Origin: Chalara sp. BL73
Taxonomy: Eukaryota > Ascomycota > Leotiomycetes > Helotiales
Direction of reading: 5' to 3'
NCBI GenBank assembly: GCA_918026815.1
Contig: CAKJVC010000143.1
Coordinates: 248,001 to 312,000 of the forward strand
Length of the DNA: 64,000 bases
Position numbers and translations under genes: made by a program. A model generated the notes under the pieces. The model searched no databases, was not told the origin of the DNA, and saw nothing but the letters and a program-made list of their open reading frames with translations. Below are positions 25,658 to 35,191 of this stretch, one piece after another (positions within the stretch are counted from its first letter, which is position 1; each line of letters opens with the position of its first letter).

Positions 25658-27283
25658 ATGTTGTCAGAAAAAGTTTTTGAACAGATTGAGCAACATAGAC
25701 CTCTGTTGCAACAGCTTTTTGACGTTAGTAGCTCTCCAGGCCTGTCCATTGGAGTCCTTCACCAAGGGAGCCCGATATACACGGCTCATTTCGGTCGCCG
25801 AGCTGCAGACAGGCCTGACCCTCCAGACGATAACACTCTATATAACCTCGCTTCTTTTACCAAACTAACAGCTGCGAGCATAGTAGCGAGTTTCGTTCAT
25901 GATGGATTACTTGGTTGGGACGTGCCTATCCATGAATATTTGCCTCAATTTCGACAACGCCAAGATGAGCTTGGCCAAAAGGTCACACTGGCGGATCTCC
26001 TCTCCAACCGTTCTGGATTATCCGCTCAAACCACATTCATAGGACAGATGTTCGATGATTGGTTATTGAAGAAACAAGATATCGTCCATATGGCCTGCGA
26101 TGTGGAGGCTGTTCGGCCATTTCGTAAGGAATTCATATACTCAGCCTGGGGCTATGGACTTATCACATCCGTTATTGAAGAGATCTCTGGCAAGCCATTC
26201 AGTGTTTGTGCCAGAGAGCGAACCTTTGATCCGCTTGGCATGAGCCGCAGTACTATGAACGTCCCGCTGACCGAAAATTCTGTCGAGATGCATGGCATCA
26301 CCACATCTGGAGAAGCTCACATCTTCCCTTGGAACCCAGGATGGACGGATGATACAGGATTTGGGGCGGCGGCTGGAGCTCATAGCTCAGTTAAAGAGCT
26401 GCTCGTGATGTACAAGGCGATGGTCCATGCTTATAAGCACCAGATTACCAACAACGTGAACTTAACTCCTGGATCTCCTTTCAAGTATATGCGGAGAGTC
26501 TTTGAGCCTCACATAGGCGTTCAAGGGAATCCGAAAGAAAAGGTTGGCTATTGCCTTGGAACATATCGTACATTACTTCCAGGAAATTTATCGACATCAA
26601 CTATCAATATGATATTGTTGGGGAAAAGCCAAAAGGTTGTATTTGGTCTTCAGTCAGCGGGGGTTGAGATATTTCACCAGAATGGAGCGCGGCCCGGTGC
26701 ATTTGGCGCGTTACACCTCGTTCCCTCGATTGACAGCGCTGTTTTCGTTCTGGCTAACTCTCTCCCACTCTACGATGTTTGCGATTACATAGGACAACTC
26801 GTGCTTGCTATTCTTCTAGGTGAACATCGTTTACCAGACTATCTTACCCTAGCTAAGACAGCAAAAAGTGTCCATGTTTCGCTTTATGACAAAATTGGCG
26901 CGTTCCTTGATATGGGGAAAACCAATACGCCTCCCGACTTCCCTCTTACTAGCTACGAAGGAGACTACTACAATAAACGCGGTTCTTTCTATTTTTCCGT
27001 TAAGCTTGAAAAAGGAAAGCTAGCGCTGTCTTGCTTAGGTCGTCCGTTGACAAAATACATGCTAGAGCCCTATGGTGGGAATACTTTCTACTGGCCACCA
27101 AATCACACTCAAGAAGTCTGCCAACAAGGCATGTGGCCATTTTTGCCACCCAAAACTCGGATTATAGCGTTTAACGGCAATGCCAAGGGGGAAGTGACAA
27201 GTTTTAGCTACCACCACGATTTCTCTGCACGAGACCCAGGGTTTTTCACCAAAGCCCTAGCAGGATCCAGTGCAAAAATTTAG
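25658..27283 (+). CDS. serine beta-lactamase-like protein (class C/esterase type, PF00144)
   Basis: Single-exon, 541-aa member of the serine beta-lactamase/penicillin-binding fold, which in fungi includes esterases, transesterases such as LovD, and lactam hydrolases. The SxxK nucleophile motif is SFTK at 66-69 within 'YNLASFTKLT'. The second motif reads YSA at 161-163 ('EFIYSAWGYGL'), where class C enzymes and most relatives have YxN. An HQNG at 340-343 can serve as the third (KTG/HxG-like) motif. A C-terminal beta domain (about 430-541) is typical of the larger fungal members. There is no signal peptide, so the protein is likely cytosolic. It sits between a dead P450 and a methyltransferase, suggesting a former secondary-metabolism setting. 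Substrate is unknown. Confidence 0.88.
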   Translation: MLSEKVFEQIEQHRPLLQQLFDVSSSPGLSIGVLHQGSPIYTAHFGRRAADRPDPPDDNTLYNLASFTKLTAASIVASFVHDGLLGWDVPIHEYLPQFRQRQDELGQKVTLADLLSNRSGLSAQTTFIGQMFDDWLLKKQDIVHMACDVEAVRPFRKEFIYSAWGYGLITSVIEEISGKPFSVCARERTFDPLGMSRSTMNVPLTENSVEMHGITTSGEAHIFPWNPGWTDDTGFGAAAGAHSSVKELLVMYKAMVHAYKHQITNNVNLTPGSPFKYMRRVFEPHIGVQGNPKEKVGYCLGTYRTLLPGNLSTSTINMILLGKSQKVVFGLQSAGVEIFHQNGARPGAFGALHLVPSIDSAVFVLANSLPLYDVCDYIGQLVLAILLGEHRLPDYLTLAKTAKSVHVSLYDKIGAFLDMGKTNTPPDFPLTSYEGDYYNKRGSFYFSVKLEKGKLALSCLGRPLTKYMLEPYGGNTFYWPPNHTQEVCQQGMWPFLPPKTRIIAFNGNAKGEVTSFSYHHDFSARDPGFFTKALAGSSAKI

Positions 27284-28374
27284 CTCGATCATCATTGCCA
27301 GGGATGAAACTATGTATATTGTCTCTAAGATAGGCCCAAAGTACATTTGATTAACTTCAGAGGCTTCGTCGGTAATTCTGCAGCATCGTCTATCACAATG
27401 TGTCACGCTCTGCAGGGAGCATCACTCTTGCCTTTCCATAACTAGCTAGCGATCTCTCTCTCTATATATATATCCATTCCACTGTTCGTAACTAGCAATT
27501 TTATGCCTTTCCCACTGAGTTCCAAGTCGGTTCCTCCTCTATGGTAGTACGTCTACAAGGTCCTAGGATCAAGGGAAGCCAGCCTCTAAGAAACCGAACC
27601 ATCTCACAATTATCAAGGACCCTCATTTTTTCGCACCCGCTATAATTCCAACCACCAATACCACTATCAAACCCACCCTCGCGTTATCAAGCACTAACCA
27701 CTCCGCTCCATGAGGCATGGACGAGACCGCGCCAACTCCGGAACATCTAAAAAGAGATACGAGCGTAGGGGGAATGTTGGTAACAGCCGAGGGATATCAG
27801 CAGCATCCTGGGAGAATCTCACGGGAGACCAACACCGGAGAACCCTCAAACATGCAGATAACAAATCGAGAGGGCCTCCATATGCGCGCTGATATCAGCC
27901 TGCACACAATAAGGGCAATACCGTAATTCGCCCATGCCAATCACATTCGAGATTTAACCTATACAACATAAGCTATACAAACGAGTCGGAAGTACCATCT
28001 TCTTCATCCTGTTAGGAATCGGTATACATAAGTAGGCCAAGGAGCTAGAGAACCTCACACAAACACATTACAGCCGTAATTGTAGGAAATTGAAGAACTG
28101 CAACGCTCCGTATTTGGCCCGTATTCTATTGCTGTGATATCTTCGCAGATCCTCCAATTGATTCTATTGCGGAGAGATCCACTTTCTGGCACATCCACAG
28201 AGGCAAGCACGTCACGATACTCGCATACTCTCCCCACACAGCCAAGCCACATCTCCATAAATTGCTCGCTTCCCGTATCCCTGCCAGGGGTTAAAAAAAA
28301 TCTGCCGCCAATTTTTTTTATTCGCTTTATGTAAAATTATAAGCATCAGCTTTTTCATCAACAGCAATCTCTCT
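27284..28374. other. intergenic, 1.1 kb, upstream of tRNA-Lys
   Basis: No gene supported. It contains a (CT)n-(TA)n microsatellite near 27455-27475 and a short ATG frame at 27717-27926 of unknown meaning. A 48-bp segment at 27961-28009 resembles 21411-21458. T-rich runs lie just before the tRNA gene. Confidence 0.5.
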
Positions 28375-28497
28375 GCCCGGCTAGCTCAATCGGTAGAGCG
28401 TGAGACTCTTAATCTCAAGGTTGCGGGTTCGGTGAGTAATACTTGGATTTCTCCCACGAGCTGCAAGCTAATAATTAACAGACCCCCGCGTTGGGCT
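28375..28497 (+). tRNA. tK(CUU): tRNA-Lys(CUU) split in the T-loop by a 50-nt insert
   Basis: Bases 28375-28431 plus 28482-28497 make a complete 73-nt cloverleaf. Acceptor stem GCCCGGC/GTTGGGC (two G-U pairs); D-stem GCTC/GAGC; anticodon stem TGAGA/TCTCA with loop CTCTTAA, anticodon CUU; variable loop AGGTT; T-stem GCGGG/CCCGC; T-loop TTCGACC; discriminator U, as I recall for yeast tRNA-Lys(CUU). The insert (28432-28481) lies between G57 and A58, inside the B box. No intron is present at the canonical 37/38 site. A short T5 run follows about 36 nt after the 3' end and could terminate Pol III. Without removal of the insert the T-arm cannot fold normally. The joined sequence is so regular that the insert is either spliced out or recent. 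Confidence 0.88.
28432..28481 (+). other. spliceosomal-type intron-like insert inside tRNA-Lys
   Basis: Fifty nucleotides starting GTGAGT and ending AACAG, with a CTAAT motif at 28468-28472 whose second A is 10 nt before the terminal G. Length, donor, branch-like motif and acceptor match mRNA introns of neighbouring genes. Removing it restores an exact 7-nt T-loop. Confidence 0.75.
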
Positions 28498-29214
28498 CAA
28501 TTCCCTCCGCAGTGAGCAGTTGCTCTCTTCCTTCTTTTTGGTTTTGGGCTCTTTGTTGTTCACCTTGAGTTATGGAGAAGTAAGGGGGCATGCATGCTAA
28601 TTTGAGGGAGACCCGATACTTGAAAGAGATTGCGTTAACTAAAGTTGGTGTTTTCCTACTTTTTGCGCTTCCCGAGACTTGTAGGATCCGCCTGAGTAAG
28701 CATGTACCCATGAAGGAGAACCAAGGAAGTTGATTGTTTGTTATATATAAGATTTATACTAGTATGCAAACGCGTCAAAAAGATGAAGAAGGGGTATACT
28801 TCATTGACTACAGGGGAGAAGTGATAAGTAATGGGAGTGCTCTTTTGTATAGATAGATTGTCGAATACATCGTGGACTTCCTCCTTATCTGGGAGTTTGT
28901 CAGTCGTTTCAGCGACAGAAGACAGTATCCTTGAGTGGATTCCCGTCCATGAGTTTGAGTTGTTTCTGAGACGTTTAATTCATACTTTTAAGAAGCTAGA
29001 TGTTCATGTCAATTCGTGCATCCAAAGTCAAATGACTAGTATACATGCCAATCACAAAAACGCTTGTGAATGTCAGCTCTCTTTCCAAACATTCACTACC
29101 CCGTCGGTTCCAATCCTTGCTATCAAAACCGAAGAGTCCTCCTAGTGGATGTAGTTCTCGAGGACGTTTCCTTTTGATATTTGAAAGCCTCTCATTATCA
29201 ATTCTACATGCCTG
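28498..29214. other. intergenic between tRNA-Lys and methyltransferase
   Basis: Contains a possible Pol III terminator (CTTCTTTTTGG near 28534). Open frames here, such as 28831-29145, match nothing known and may be leader sequence or noise. Confidence 0.45.
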
Positions 29215-30468
29215 ATGTATCAATTTATTATGAGGCAATTGACAAAACTAGACCTGAACAAAGCCCTTCCTCCACCACCTCCTAACGAGAAGCCTCTCCC
29301 TCTGGTGCCCTTATCAGCACCTTCGTCACTCAAATCCTTCGAAAGCACCTGTCCACCCTCGTGCCAACTCCCCATAACGCCTAGTACCAGCGACGTAAAG
29401 CCTCCTACTCCTACATAAGATTGTGATACTAAGCCCCTCGGTAGAACTGGTACATCCATACCATTCCAGAACAGAAGCTGCAAACCGCAAAGCTTTTTCT
29501 TGCAAAGTACGCTAATTATCCAGAAGATGAGATCGAGGCTCGCATACTTGCCATCGTATGTCCTCAGGCCGTTTAGCAAGGGTCGAAATAGCTAATCTGA
29601 TCAAGAGAGACATAGCATGGAAAATATCTCAAGACCCGTGTATCGGCCTTTTCGATTTTCTTGTTCCTCGTATTAATGAGAATCTGCATTATCACCAACT
29701 CCTGCAACGATTGAAAGCTGGAGAAGCTTTCTTGCATATTGGGTTATCAATATTTCCAGATCTTAGACAGTTGGTCGAGGACGGCGTTCCGTCCGAGAAC
29801 CTGTATTGGTACTTGACGATGCCGTTAATAGTTTGTTTGGATTCTGTGCTTGAATTGCTGATCATGTTACTATAGCCTCGAGTATTTTGATTCAAGGTTT
29901 ATTGATCTTAGCTACGTGCTCTTCAACGACAGAGATAAACTCAAGAGCGTGTTTCTCTCCGGGAACTTGCTCCATTCTAGTGCGTCTGTGGGGCTCAGAC
30001 AACTGAATGGGAGAATGGATGTTGTGTATGCCCCGTCCATACCACTATCGACATACCAGGAACAAATCGTTTTCGCAAAGCGCATGGTAAAACTCCTTCG
30101 TGGAAAGGGATCGATGCTTCTGGGGTTGCAAATTGGACATGTTGAATCTGGTGAAATGGTAGGAGCTCACCCCAGCCTCCTCACGACAATGTCTCAACAT
30201 TGCTCAGATGTGCCGATTTATGCCCCTCCTGACACTGATCTAGAAATGGCAGCCCAAGAAGGGCCTTAACATATACCGCCACAACGCGAACACTTTCGAG
30301 AAGCTCTGGTCAGATATCGGATGCTGGACAGGCACAAAATGGAAGGTTGCTGTGGCAATGTGGCCATACTTGCCTGATGACCCTGAGGAATCGAGGGCGG
30401 TAGAGGCTTTGTGTGGATGGGCAGACCCGGGGTTGAGATGGTTAAGTTATGAGGTTGTGAGGGAGTAA
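29215..30468 (+). CDS. meroterpenoid-type class I methyltransferase with degenerate SAM motif
   Basis: Five exons (29215-29394, 29445-29555, 29606-29808, 29876-30158, 30244-30468; introns 50, 50, 67 and 85 nt) join in frame to 333 aa. Family features: 'PCIGLFDFLVPRI' (108-120), 'LLQRLKAGEAFL' (129-140), 'LVEDGVPSENLY', 'RQLNGRMDVVYA', 'AKRMVKLLRGKGSMLLG', 'NIYRHNANTFEKLWSDIG' and 'TGTKWKVAVAMW'. This is the small fungal methyltransferase family that includes AusD-like enzymes of meroterpenoid pathways. Motif I should read close to FLDVGCCxGQD but here is 'FLHIGLSIFPD' (139-149): the acidic residue and most glycines are gone. The N-terminal poly-Pro stretch is unusual. Frame and splice sites are intact, so it may be a dead or repurposed enzyme. 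The exon 1 assignment is the weakest part. Confidence 0.72.
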
Positions 30469-31296
30469 GAAGAATGTTTTAATTTCTACGATGAGAACTG
30501 AATAGGCTAATCATTCCGGATGAGAAAAGAAATATACTGAAAGTCAAAATCAACTGCAATAGAACAGGCTGGCCTCTAAATATTAAGGATACATCAATGC
30601 CAATACCATGTATCTCACCACTTCAATTCAAAAAAGATTAACGAGCCAAAAGTGCCTCAAAAGCTCGCGCTCAAAAAGCTTGGGCAAGCCCACGTATCGT
30701 TCCATGTCGTCTTCTCAAAGAAGTCATCCCTATAAGTCCCTCTCCCTTCTCCTTATAACAATCTATACTGAAATTGAGTCATCCGATCTAGCTGATTCTT
30801 AAAATAATATTGCATTTTGTAACCTGTAGGAGGTAGCCTCAAGGGAATTATGGAATGCCTAAGCTGACACTAAAAATGCATTCCACGCCCTCGCGAAATG
30901 GGGAAATCTTCACCAGAATCAACTTACCAGCAGACTGCGTCACTGCCCATCCTAAAAGACCTGCAGTGCATCACCCACCTGCAGAGACCCAACTCCCGAG
31001 CTCCGCATTTGATAAGATGCCAGAAACAAATATGGTGCCTTCTTTGCTGCTTGGCAACTTGATAGGATAAAGGGTTCTTAGGCCTATTCTGATAGAAAAC
31101 ATAACATTAACTAGCGGATCATTAAATGCCCCACAAGTATATCATAACGGTTCATTACCTATAACTTTCATTGTAACTAAACAATATGCATGCCTCCGAA
31201 TTCCATGGTCGATACCATATGCTAATTGTCCCAATCCCATGCAATGACGCTCACAAAACCCCTAACGCCTCACGATGCCCGGCGTCAGAAGTCCTT
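30469..31296. other. intergenic, 0.8 kb
   Basis: 3' flanks of two converging genes. A 71-codon ATG frame (30855-31070) has no recognisable family. Confidence 0.5.
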
Positions 31297-31840
31297 CTAT
31301 GACTTCCCCTCTTTCGCCCCGCCACTCTTAGGCTTCGGCTGCCTCTCATACGCATTTGGGCTCGGCGCTCTGCCCTTTCCCTTCCCATGATCATGACTAT
31401 GTCCATGTCCCCGATGTCCACCCCTCCTCCCGCCAACCGGCCGCGCACTCCCATCATCACCACTATCACTCTCATCACTACTGCTATCGCTTGAGCTGTC
31501 ATCGCTGCTATCATCGATGTTCTGCTTCGGCGCGTGGTATATGCAGCACACTATTCTTGTTAGCCTCTTTTATTCCTTCTCCCATTCGCAAATACGGGTA
31601 CGAACCTTTGCTCTTTTTCCGTCCTAACCCCTCATTATTCACCACATCCTCCGCCCACTGCACATGTCTTTCACTCCCTTCACCCTCCACCAGCGGCGCG
31701 CCTCGTAATCTCAGCACCGGTGCGGTCGTTTGTGTAAGCGTTACTGTGGCGGAAGGAGTGGAGGTATTGCGCGGATTTCGAGATTGAGGTTCGCGCCGCC
31801 TGGGAGATGCTACTGGTCGTTGACTTGTGGATGTTGACAT
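31297..31840 (-). CDS. YPI1: type 1 protein phosphatase inhibitor Ypi1 (PPP1R11 family)
   Basis: Small nuclear regulator that binds the PP1 catalytic subunit Glc7. Two exons (31840-31606, 31550-31297; 55-nt intron GTTCGT..AATAG with a GCTAAC branch motif) give 162 aa. The diagnostic block is 'LRLRGA', then 'RHVQWAEDVVNNEGLGRKKS', then KVCCIYH across the splice junction. RHVQW is the RVxF-type PP1-docking motif. After it comes an acidic Asp/Ser tract (possible CK2 sites), then a Gly/His/Lys-rich tail (GHRGHGHSHDHGKGKGR) and a Pro/Lys-rich end. The intron is needed to put the CCIYH motif in frame. The disordered composition is normal for this family. Confidence 0.93.
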
Positions 31841-32337
31841 TATGTGTTCTGTCCGCTGGTGTCTTGCTTCTGGAAGTTGTGCTGTATAAACTCTAAGGCT
31901 CGAGATGTGGCGAGGCTGAATGTGGGGTGATTATCTATTTGTGATATTGTAAAGCCGAGGGAATACGGAAGTTCATTGACGGGTGAAGGTTCACACAGAA
32001 TATGGGTGCGGAATGGACATCGCTCGAAGACAAGTTCTGACAGAGGTGTGATGATGTCAGAGAGAGAGAGAGAGATGTTTTTATGTTTAAGTTTCAAAAA
32101 GCCGGTTGGTTGTTTGAGTTGAGCGGTTCCCCCACATCTTGGTTTTCAGGAACCAGCCAGCGTTCCCCTCCTATCCAGGAAACCGCATAATCCGCCAATC
32201 ACTTACGATGTAGATTGATTCGGCAAGCTCGAAAACGTACATATTCATTTTTTCAAGGCAAAAAACTTCGTGTTATGAAAACAAGAATATTGTACTCTTA
32301 GTAAATATTTACATTGAAAGAATGTCTAGTGTTAATA
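31841..32337. other. intergenic, 0.5 kb
   Basis: YPI1 promoter and 3' flank of the next minus-strand gene. It holds a (GA) microsatellite near 32058-32074. Confidence 0.6.
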
Positions 32338-33870
32338 TCATAACATAACCAGGAGGGCAATAAGAACTAGCATCAAGCAAGCAGGGCCGCCTCTCGCCCT
32401 TTGACTTATGTGTGCTCCACTAGGACTTCCCTTCTGCACGACCGCGGTCTGCGTAGGAGATAAGTATGAGCAGCTAGCCGTCCCACAGGCATAACCTTCA
32501 GGACAGCAATTCCCCCCTAAACTAGCCGCACAGCTGCTCCAGCCCGTAGCACACTGCCCTGTCGGCACAGCAGAACTAGCTCCTGCTCCAACAGGCACAA
32601 CAACAGTTACCGAACCATCGATAACAGTGGTTGAGCTGGTAGCTGGGCAATCCGTGGTCTGACAATCCCTTCCTGTCCTGCAGCATCCACCACGATAAAA
32701 TGCTGAGCATGCATAGAAACCAGTTGGACAACTACCTCCATTGACGGGCGAGGAAGAAGTTGTGGGGAACAAAAATGACGAGCTATCGGTAGTTGGACGG
32801 ATGGCACCAACTCCAGTTCCAGAAGTTGTTGCGGCCGTTGTTGTGGGTGAAAATCCTGATATAGGACTACACGAAGTATTTGGAGCACAGTTGTAGCCGT
32901 TCTCGCAACATCCGCCTCCGAAGTTCACTGGGCATGCGTGCCAATTCTGGGAACATGCTTGGGTGGTTTGGAGTGCTGTATTGGCGTCCGAGCTTCTCGA
33001 AGAGCTGATGGTGGTAACTCTTGTACTGGTTTGGACTGAGGATGAGGTTCCAACAGTGAAGGTTTGTGTGACTATCACCGTGACTATAAGAGCTGGGTTG
33101 AAGATACCTATATGAACAAACTTAGGATACATGCTTATTAGATTTTTGGAAGTTGACTTACACCCAACTCCAGCACACACATAATTCGGGATGCAACAAC
33201 CTCCATACTCATAACTTCCACCTCCAGCAGCACAAGGCGTATTTGGTACCGCACAAGCTGTGATCGTGCCACCACAAGTACGGCCCTTCTCACAGCATCC
33301 CACAGAACCCAAGCCCGTATCTGTAATCGGAAAACATGTCTCGTCCGTACCACAGCATGAATTTGGAGCCCCGATCGCAGAACAATCTGAAGTCCCGACT
33401 GGGCATACAAATGCTCGTTTCTGCAGAGCAGCAAGTGCCCCAGCCGCATCCCGAGCTCGAAGCTCTTGAGACAGAATCCGGTCTTTGTTATGTAGCGCAA
33501 ACGGAGGTCGGAATGATATAGGCGTCGAAGCGTTTGCTGATAATCTAAGCTCCTCTTTCAAGTCTCGCGGCCGTATATGCTGCGCTAAAAGGACTTCTGC
33601 CTCTGGTTGTGCCAAACTACCCTGAAACTGCCAGTACTCCAGATAGAATTTCTCGTTTGGGTCGTCACTCATTTTCATGACTCCAACTGGATTTCTCTTG
33701 TTTTTCTCCCGTCCGTCTGCTGCAGCCTCCACCGCGCGGTGCCCAAATTGTGACCAGCTGGGACGATACCATTGTGCTTGCGCTAGTGAAGCGCTATCGG
33801 TACTCATATAGGACGTAATAAGAAGTATGAGTGAAGCCGGGAGGCCGAGGAGCTCTGAGCCGACTCGCAT
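32338..33870 (-). CDS. secreted Cys-rich, probably GPI-anchored cell-wall protein
   Basis: Two exons (33870-33162 and 33107-32338) give 492 aa. The 54-nt intron has GTAAGT, a CTAAT motif and ATATAG, but its length is a multiple of three and it has no stop, so an unspliced mRNA would still read through (510 aa). It starts with a signal peptide (about 1-32) and ends in a hydrophobic stretch ('ACLMLVLIALLVML') preceded by small residues, the layout of a GPI-anchor signal. The body has repeated cysteine modules of the form C..C..GGxCC..GxxC: 'GGCCIPNYVC', 'GGGCCENGYNC', 'RGGCCRTGRDC' and 'GGNCCPEGYAC', separated by Ser/Thr-rich linkers likely to be O-mannosylated. A wall or surface role is inference. 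Confidence 0.85.
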   Translation of the reverse strand: MRVGSELLGLPASLILLITSYMSTDSASLAQAQWYRPSWSQFGHRAVEAAADGREKNKRNPVGVMKMSDDPNEKFYLEYWQFQGSLAQPEAEVLLAQHIRPRDLKEELRLSANASTPISFRPPFALHNKDRILSQELRARDAAGALAALQKRAFVCPVGTSDCSAIGAPNSCCGTDETCFPITDTGLGSVGCCEKGRTCGGTITACAVPNTPCAAGGGSYEYGGCCIPNYVCAGVGCKSTSKNLISMYPKFVHIGIFNPALIVTVIVTQTFTVGTSSSVQTSTRVTTISSSRSSDANTALQTTQACSQNWHACPVNFGGGCCENGYNCAPNTSCSPISGFSPTTTAATTSGTGVGAIRPTTDSSSFLFPTTSSSPVNGGSCPTGFYACSAFYRGGCCRTGRDCQTTDCPATSSTTVIDGSVTVVVPVGAGASSAVPTGQCATGWSSCAASLGGNCCPEGYACGTASCSYLSPTQTAVVQKGSPSGAHISQRARGGPACLMLVLIALLVML

Positions 33871-35191
33871 CTTGGAGTTGAGATTTGGGTTTGTTTGCAG
33901 ACGAGTGTGATCGCCTTTTGAGGCGATACGAAATTAGCAGATATTACTATAGGATATCCTTAATGTGAAGTCTAGTCTCACACGTTCACTGCACCGAAAG
34001 CGCAATGTCTCTTGGTGTCGATGTTTGTGGGAGATAGTTCCCAGTATTCAAACTCGAACCAGAGCCAGCAATCAAATTATTGCGAACTTGGGAGGCAGAC
34101 AGAAAATATTGTCGCATACAGATACAACAAAATACTATACAGCAATAGTATCGTTCCCAATGATGAGTGACAAAGAAAGTAAATGCTTATCCATAAACTT
34201 GATGGCGGGGCTTACAGATATCTTGCTGTGCCAGGTCATAAACAGATGGCTGGTAAATTGAAAAAGGAACAATCAACAGGGATAGATACTCAACTACTGG
34301 TTTTACAGACCAAATATTTGCATGTTATCTCCATTTTGGAAGCGGCAAGCAGATAAAAAAGATAACTTGACCAGAATTGACCTTGAGAGGTTGTCACTGA
34401 GGGTGGTGAATGTTAGACATGAATGTATATTATGTCAGCAACCCGCCCCCACCTGCCAAGGGTGTACATCCAATTAAGGTTAGCAGTATAGGCAAGAATC
34501 TCAACTCTCTGTGCATAAACTGTTCCTATTAAACCTTTCCTTTCAAGAGTAAAGACGATTCAAGAAGTGAATTTTCCGCTAGAGTCTCGTCTAGATTGTG
34601 ACGTGATGTCTTTCTGACGTCTGGCGACTCATGCTGTGACGCATTGGCATTGTAAGGTCAATATTTGCAGTCTAGCTAAGCATTGTTTCTACTTAGGACC
34701 ATTTTGTTACATATGAGACACTGCGGCTTGTGACTTCAAGATGAAAATATCACATCAAAGGTCAAGAATCAAAACAAGTCTTATCCCTAAAAGAAAATCT
34801 TCGACAGTTGACAACATGTTGGTGATCGTGTTTCGAGACTCCTTGAGGAAGGCTTCAAGCATCGATGGGCGAGAAAGTCCACAAAGCGTCACTCGCAAAT
34901 TCTTTGTTCTAAAAGCCAACGCATGCACACACGATGAGATAGGTAAAGCTACAGCATGAATAGACCGTAAGAAACACATGTATCACTTCACAGCAATCTA
35001 AAACAAGGGTAACGGAAAGCGTATTTAACGAGGTCTATGCTCTACGACAATACAACGCATTGATTAACTCTTTGTGCAGAAAGTCTGTAATAGAGCGTGT
35101 TCTGTTCGACTCCAAGAAGTACAATACATCTGCTTAAGATTTACAGGTATCGCTGAGTCCAATTTTTTGAATGTTCCCAGGTCGAGTCGCC
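33871..35191. other. intergenic, 1.3 kb
   Basis: No gene supported. A 72-codon ATG frame at 34741-34959 has no relatives I know. The sequence just before 35171-35192 (T-rich then CCCAG) looks like a 3' splice site, so the next gene may have a leader intron. Confidence 0.5.

Noticed and set aside
27717..27926. 69-codon ATG frame
   Set aside because: No recognisable family, overlapped by a second frame, in a gene-poor stretch.
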